Of a DNA stretch of 64,000 nucleotides, positions 58,852 through 64,000 are shown one piece after another. Made by a program: the position numbers and the translations under genes. The notes beneath the pieces were generated by a model. The model was not told the DNA's origin. It searched no databases and saw nothing but the letters and a program-made list of their open reading frames with translations. How positions within the stretch are numbered: the stretch's first letter is position 1; each line of letters starts with the position of its first letter. Source of the stretch: Montifringilla adamsi (taxonomy: Eukaryota > Chordata > Aves > Passeriformes > Passeridae); the NCBI GenBank assembly GCA_017590115.1, contig JAGGNK010007559.1:6302641-6366640 (forward strand), in the 5' to 3' direction.

Positions 58852-61674
58852 AGTCATTATTATCCATTGTGGCCCTCGCGCCCCCGCCACCGGCTCGTTC
58901 CTCCGCCGGGGTCCCCCTCGGTGGGCCCTGAGCAGCGCCCAGCAGCCGCTGCAGCTGCCAGAGCAGGTCGGGCAGCAGAGAGTCCAGCACGGCCAGGCCG
59001 GCCCAGGTGCACCGCAGGCCGCTGGGAAAGAGGCGATGGTGAGAGCCGGTGCCCCAGGGAGCCCCCCCGGCCCTGCCCACAGCTCCCCGGGGCTCACCCA
59101 CTGTCCAGGACAAGCCAGCCCTGCTGCTGCAGTGCCTGAGCCTCCCCCGGCTCCCCGAACACGGCCTGCAGGCTCAGCTGGGGGGAGAAGTGCCCCCAGC
59201 GCTGTGTGCCCAGGGCAAGAGAAGGATGTTAGTGATGGGGAATCGGCATCCCAGTGCCCAAAGGGGCTGCAGGAGAGCTGAAGAGGGGCTTTGGAGAAGG
59301 GAATGGAGTGAGAGGAAAAGGGATGGATGGAAAGGGCAGATTTGGATTAGATATTGGGAAGTAATTCTCCTGTGAGGGTGGCGAGGCCCTGACACAGGTT
59401 GCCCAGAGAAGCTGTGGATGCCACATCCCCGGAAATGTTCAGGGCCAGGTTTGACAGGGCTCAGAGCAACCAAATTCTCCTGTGAGGGTGGCGAGGCCCT
59501 GGCACAGGTTGCCCAGAGAAGCTGTGGATGCCACATCCCCGGAAATGTTCAGGGCCAGGTTTGACAGGGCTCAGAGCAACCTGCTCTAGTAGAAGGTGTC
59601 CCTGGCCACGGCAGGAGGTGGAACGAGATGGGCTTTAAGGCACCACCCAATCCAAACCATTCTATGATTAGCATTGGGTCGATGTGGGGTGTCCCCACAG
59701 GTGGCTCCTCACCTCATGTGTGATGCCTTCATCCGTGCGCAGTCCCAGGGTGAGCAGCTCCTCCAGCCTGTGGGGACACAGAGAGCTGTGGGGCAGCACA
59801 GACAGGGAGGGGGCACGGTGGGGGACCCCAGTACTCACTGCTCCAGCGGGCTCAGCACCACCCGACTCCTGGTGCCGTGCCCCTGGCTCTGCACCTCCCG
59901 CATCCAGGCGACAGGCTCCAGGGTCTGGACACGGGCTTCCCGGCGGCAGCCGCCCTCACCCCGCAGCACGAAGCGCCCATGTGCCCCTGCAGCAGCCCGG
60001 TAGGGGGACAACAGAGCTCACAGGGCACATGGCCACACGTTCCCCCCAACACTGGCCCCCCATCACCCCCTTACCTGGCCCCACACCGATGTACTGCTCA
60101 GCCCGCCAGTACGAGAGGTTGTGGGTGCTGAGGGCGCCCTGGGGGAGAGTCCTGGGGTGAGGAGAGCGGCTGAACCTGCTGGGGAATCAGCATAACATTG
60201 TGGGACACAGCATAGGGGGCATCCCACCTTCCGTGCAAAATTGGAGACCTCATAGTGGCGGAAGCCGGTGGCCACCAGCACATTCCGGGCAGTGTGGTAC
60301 ATGTCAGCCAGCAGATCCTGTGGGGGTGCGGGCAGGGCCCCGTCCCTGACCTGTGCTGCCAGCGCCGTGCCCCGCTCCAGCGTCAGCTGGTACAGGGAGA
60401 TGTGGTCGTCACAGAGCCCCAGGGCCGCCTCCAGCCGCTCGGCCCAGGCGTCCCGGCTCTGTCCCGGCAACCCAAAGAGGAGGTCGATGGAGGTTCGGCC
60501 AGGGAAGAGCCCCCGAGCTGCTTCCACAGCCTTCCGTGCCTCCGCCGCTGTGTGCTCCCGGCCCAGCATCCTCAGCTCGGCGTCATCCAGCGACTGCGGA
60601 GGGAGCACGGTGACAATGGGGTCACGGGCGGCTGGGTGACAATGGGGTCACGGGGGGCTGGGTGACAATGGGGTCACGGGGGGCTGCGGTGGCTGTGGAG
60701 GGGAGAGCCCCTCTCACCTGGACGCCGATGGAAAGGCGGTTGACCCCAGCTGCCCTGAAGCCGGCAAGGGCAGATGCGCTGGTGGAGCTGGGGTTGGCCT
60801 CCAGCGTGACCTCAGCACCAGCAGGAAGGTGGGCAGCCCCCGCCACAGCCTCCAACACTGCCGCAACAGTGCCGGGGCTCGCCAGGCTGGGGGTGCCCCC
60901 GCCGAAGAAGACAGAGGTGACGCTGTAGGGCAGAGGGTGGGAAGCTGCAGGTGGGCACGGAAGGGCCCAGCACTCCATGAGCCCACCCCGAACACCCACC
61001 TGTGCACCTGGCTGAGGCGGAGCAGGGTCTGTGCCTCCCGCACCAGGCAGGCGCGCACGGCCGCCTCGTCCACGGCCGGCACCACGAACGTGTTGAAGTT
61101 GCAGTAGGAGCAGCGCTTGCGGCAGTAGGGCCACTGCGGGCACGGGCCGTGTCGGGGACCATGCCCTCACCCCCAGCCACTCAGTTTTGAGGGGGAACAC
61201 CCCCAGCCCGGTGCATGGACCTCAGTGCCCCCCACATGCCCCACAAGGCACACGAGCCACAGGTGTGACCCTTCATGTGCACGGCTCGGGGACCCCTCAG
61301 TTCTAGCCCTATGACATGTTCCAAGGCTGGGCTCCCCCCGATGTGTGTAAGCCGCGGTGTCCCACATGCACCCACGGGTATGTGAGCCCCAAGGAGCCAC
61401 ATCCACCTTCCACTCGCGCCAGCCTCGTGCTTCTCAAGGTGTACAAGCCCCAGGACCCCCGTGTGTCCCCACGTGTGCACACCCGTGACTCCCCGCGCAC
61501 CCCCGCAAGCCCCGGGGTCCCTCCCGTGTCCCCGCTCACGTGCACGTAGAGCGCGGCTGTGGCGGGGGCGGCCGTTGCTGGGACCGGTCCCGGTGCTCGT
61601 CCCGGGCCGCCCCCGCCGGGCAGCGCCCCAGCGACAGCCGCCACCTTCCGCGGCCAGCTCCGCGCCGCCGCCAT
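58850..61674 (-). CDS. RSAD1: RSAD1 (radical SAM domain-containing 1, HemW-like), 9 exons, 460 aa
   Basis: Exons: 61540-61674, 61000-61133, 60718-60922, 60228-60593, 60075-60138, 59839-59986, 59713-59767, 59098-59201, 58850-59021 (1383 nt, GT-AG, phases close). Exon 1 encodes an Ala/Arg/Gly-rich N-terminus with few acidic residues, consistent with a mitochondrial presequence. Exon 2 has the radical SAM cluster motif C49-x3-C53-x2-C56 ([12 protein letters not shown]). GGGTP at 97-101 is the SAM-binding glycine motif, and LTLEANP-type, [17 protein letters not shown] and YEVSNFAR blocks follow. These are hallmarks of HemN/HemW proteins. HemW-type proteins bind heme and are not coproporphyrinogen oxidases; RSAD1 is viewed as a mitochondrial heme chaperone. 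The C-terminal winged-helix-like part (GLRTDEGI) is present. The last 25 residues are a Gly/Ala/Arg-rich tail not expected from the human protein (442 aa). Confidence 0.95.
59308..59670 (+). mobile_element. CR1 LINE 3' copy with internal 110-bp duplication (RSAD1 intron 7)
   Basis: Begins near 'gatggatggaaagggcag', continues through 'attctcctgtgagggtgg', and ends 'ccaaaccattctatgatta', the CR1 3' tail. The segment 59363-59472 is repeated at 59473-59580 with only one clear mismatch. The element is antisense to RSAD1. Confidence 0.9.
60609..60686 (+). repeat. Tandem repeat, 3 x 26 bp (RSAD1 intron 3)
   Basis: Three head-to-tail copies starting ggtgacaatggggtcacggg; only one base differs, in the first copy. 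They fill 78 of the 124 bases of the intron between exons 3 and 4. Confidence 0.9.
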
Positions 61675-62178
61675 GGCCCCGCAGCCCGCCCGCGCGGGCA
61701 CCGAGCGGCGCCGCCCCCGGGAGCGGGAGCGGGGCGGGGCGCGGGGCCCGGGGCAGGGATCGGGGCAAAGCCCTTCGCTCCCGACGGGGCTGTGTGCGGG
61801 GTGCTCGCTGTGAATGACGGGGGTGCTGCGGGCAGTGTCCTCCCTCGGAGCCGGGAATGCAGGAGTCAGTGTCCTCTCCCGGTGCTGGGGATGCCAGGGC
61901 CAGTGTCCTCCCCCGGTGTCCTCCTCAGACGCATGGTGCGAAGGAGGTTTGGGACCTGCTCCTCGCGGCCGGGAAGGGTTTTCCGGAGTTTCGGCGGAGG
62001 AAGGTGGCTTGTCCCCACTCAGGGTCGTGCAAGCCGCAGCTGACGAACCTCGTGACTATTAATAGAAACGAGGAACTCTGAAATGCCCATGACAAAAGCT
62101 GGGAATGCAGGTTCCCTTTCCCAGGCCAGAAATGTGTAGTTCGGTGTAAACCACCCCTGATGTAACCTTCCCTCTCCG

Positions 62179-62188
62179 GGGAAATTCC
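62179..62188 (+). promoter_or_regulatory. NF-kappaB consensus site
   Basis: GGGAAATTCC, an exact match to the GGGRNNYYCC consensus, 17 bases upstream of the TATA box of the plus-strand unit. Confidence 0.6.
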
Positions 62189-62205
62189 GAGCAGGCAGCG
62201 AGGAC

Positions 62206-62211
62206 TATAAG
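62206..62211 (+). promoter_or_regulatory. TATA box (TATAAG)
   Basis: 'gactataagagcgg' sits about 30 bases upstream of a plausible start near 62236 and 105 bases upstream of a strong splice donor. Confidence 0.55.
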
Positions 62212-62235
62212 AGCGGAACTCAGGCACGGGCAGGG

Positions 62236-63500
62236 CAGAAGCCATAGAGCGAGCCTGGAGCACTGCACGCACCGAGACCGCCCTGGCAGACAAAACGGCT
62301 ACTTCCTCCTCTTCCGTGAGTATTTACAGCCGGGGGTGCACCATTCCAGGGGTTGGGAAGGGGCAGAGGGTACTGCGGAAGGTGTCCTGGCTGGCGAGGG
62401 CTGGATGTGCTCTGGGGAAGGCATGGGATGGTAGGGAAGGCTTCCCTGGGACCAGGCTCAGCCAGGGCTCATACTCATGGATGGGGCTGCCCCACTCTCA
62501 GAACAGGAGCAGGAGTGGGGTGGCAGGGACTGTTCCCCCTGTGCTGGCTGTGACCAGGACCCACTGGCTTTCTTAGTCTGTCCTCACCAGCCAGGGCTGG
62601 TGGCACTGTCACTTCCTATCCACTGCCCCCCATCTACAGTGAGTACATGGGGCACCTGTGGGCAGGGCATGGGTTGTGCCAAGGGTGGGAGTACTGATCG
62701 GGGAGGGGAGGAGAAGCTCCACTCACTGCAGGCCTGTCCTGCGCCTGGGTTAGTGCTGTGGGAAGCAGAAGAAGGTAAACAGTCCTTCCCTAGACATCAG
62801 TCACAGAGGCCCTCTTTGTCCCCAAGGTCCCTGACTACAGTTGCTGTCAGGCAGGTAACAGTTCTTCCCTCAGGAAGGAAGGTGACAGAGGTAACCAGGG
62901 AAGGGAGGAGACCTGAGTGAAATGTGCAAGGATTGGTGCTGAAACCAACCCCACGAGTACTGTGGGAACAGGAGAGGAACTTGCTGCAAAGACAGTGTAC
63001 AGGAGTCTGACACAAACCATCCATGTTTTTGTCTTCCAGAGTGCAGACGTGGACAGGGGACATGGCCCCGCCGTCTGCTTCCATGGGTAGAGCCCACAGT
63101 CCAGCTGGGAGATGAAGGACTGAGACCTCGCTGACGCTTCTTCTTTCTCCCTGCTGCACCATTGCCCTCCACCCGCTGGAGGAAGCTGCAGCATGGAGGG
63201 GGCCCAGCCTCAGCTCTGCTCCGAAAGGAAGCAGGAGGGAGACAGCGGGAGGTCAGCGGGAGTTGGCAGCAACATCATCTGCCTTCCAGCTGGGGTGGGA
63301 CACTTCTGCTGGTAAAGAGGAGCTCTGCCATCCCTCTTCTCACAGGAGTGTTTCATGGTTGGGAGGTACCAAATAACTCCCGTAAAATGCTGTCCCAGGT
63401 ACACTCCACTCTGCCGATGGGACAGGAATTTTGGTATTTCTACAACAACCTTACTCTCTGTCTTGTCCAAAACAACAAAATAAACAAAGCCATGTCTACC
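62236..63500 (+). ncRNA. Possible two-exon noncoding transcript divergent from RSAD1
   Basis: Predicted exon 1 runs about 62236-62315 and ends at the strong donor CC|GTGAGTATTT. Exon 2 starts at 63040 after the acceptor tttttgtcttccag and ends after AATAAA at 63479-63484. Exon 1 has no ATG, and the first ATG of exon 2 opens a frame of only 17 codons; longer frames have no family resemblance. Order and signals (TATA, donor, acceptor, poly(A)) make a coherent unit. The human neighbour on this side, CHAD, is a leucine-rich repeat protein, and no such coding sequence is present here. It could be a long noncoding RNA or a 5' untranslated part of a gene beyond the window. Confidence 0.4.
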
Positions 63501-64000
63501 TTGGAGAAGGTTTTTTTTTTTGGGGAAACCCCTGGGGAAGGTGTGGGAACAGAGTGAGCTTTTCCAGCTAGTTTTAGAGAGCCCCAATGCAAAGTCTCAT
63601 TCTCTGAAACCCCTGCCCCTCATTTCAAGTTCAGTTGCTCTTAAGTGACCCAGGAGTCTCACAACATCCAAGGAGAAAAGGCATCACCTATCCTGGGAAG
63701 CCAGGCCAGGGCATTTGGACTTAAAGAGTGTTAGTAAAATACCCACCAGCACATGTTCAACTCCTGTGAAATGGCTGCAGCCAAGCTGCTCAGAGACACA
63801 CAACATTTTTAAACCTTCATAAGGTCTTTCAGGAACTGAACGAAATTCCAGAAATAAGCATCCCTTCCTCACACCACAGTATTTCTGTTGGCAAAGAAAC
63901 AAGCCCAACTGGAAAAGAAAGGTGCTTTGTTTTATTGACTAAAAGTGTCATCAGTCAGGCAGGGAAAGTCTCCATGGCGTGGCCCAAGGCACAGGTGAAA
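63501..64000. other. Unassigned end of window
   Basis: No gene, RNA or repeat recognised. A short T run lies just before it at about 63510-63520. Gene order in human would place CHAD and ACSF2 further to the right. Confidence 0.5.

Larger units (their letters stand above)
61675..62235. promoter_or_regulatory. Divergent promoter region of RSAD1 and the plus-strand transcript
   Basis: About 560 bases separate the RSAD1 start codon (minus) from the predicted start of the plus-strand unit. The RSAD1 side is CpG-rich without TATA; the other side has a kappaB site and a TATA box. Confidence 0.55.

Noticed and set aside
61800..64000. CHAD or ACSF2 exons, expected from human gene order
   Set aside because: No leucine-rich repeat or acyl-CoA synthetase motifs are found on either strand. 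These genes must lie further right or be absent.
1..64000. CRISPR arrays, tRNA or rRNA genes, bacterial operons
   Set aside because: None seen. The repeats found are simple, tandem or CR1/LTR-derived, and all coding content is spliced vertebrate genes.

Overview
This is nuclear DNA from a bird, probably a passerine. The protein-coding content is vertebrate, the short interspersed elements are 3' fragments of the avian CR1 LINE family, and the genes are compact and GC-rich with CpG-island promoters, as on a small avian chromosome. Gene order matches human 17q21.33: RSAD1, MYCBPAP, EPN3, SPATA20, CACNA1G, all in the same direction. Here the whole block is on the minus strand, so it reads from right to left. 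I rebuilt four complete multi-exon coding sequences by hand from splice sites, reading phase and protein family. All exon phases close and each gene ends on a proper stop.

Layout from left to right: 1-6324 is the first part of intron 1 of CACNA1G. 6325-6566 is its first coding exon (N-terminus of the T-type calcium channel Cav3.1), followed by a large CpG island to about 7960. About 7960-22970 is a gene-free interval with possible conserved noncoding blocks and a solo LTR-like element. 23300-33539 is SPATA20 (16 exons, 760 aa). 34393-40254 is the EPN3 coding region (9 coding exons, 640 aa), with a noncoding first exon ending at 42912 in a CpG island. 43460-46870 is intergenic. 46940-58455 is MYCBPAP (20 exons, 915 aa). 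58850-61674 is RSAD1 (9 exons, 460 aa). A possible noncoding transcript runs the opposite way from about 62236 to 63500, starting from a TATA and NF-kappaB promoter.

The genes do not form one pathway. RSAD1 is a HemW-like radical SAM protein, MYCBPAP a sperm-tail and ciliary central-apparatus protein, EPN3 an endocytic adaptor, SPATA20 a thioredoxin-like protein, and CACNA1G a calcium channel. They form an old syntenic block with short gaps: EPN3's poly(A) signal lies about 230 bases from the SPATA20 start codon, and RSAD1's about 390 bases from the MYCBPAP start codon.

The most notable observations are a textbook U12-type (minor spliceosome) 5' splice site after CACNA1G exon 1, a RSAD1 stop codon fused to its poly(A) signal, the kappaB/TATA noncoding unit divergent from RSAD1, and a TAATTA-rich block with a 16-bp perfect palindrome in the last intron of SPATA20. 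No sign of a bacterial-type or wholly new system was seen.
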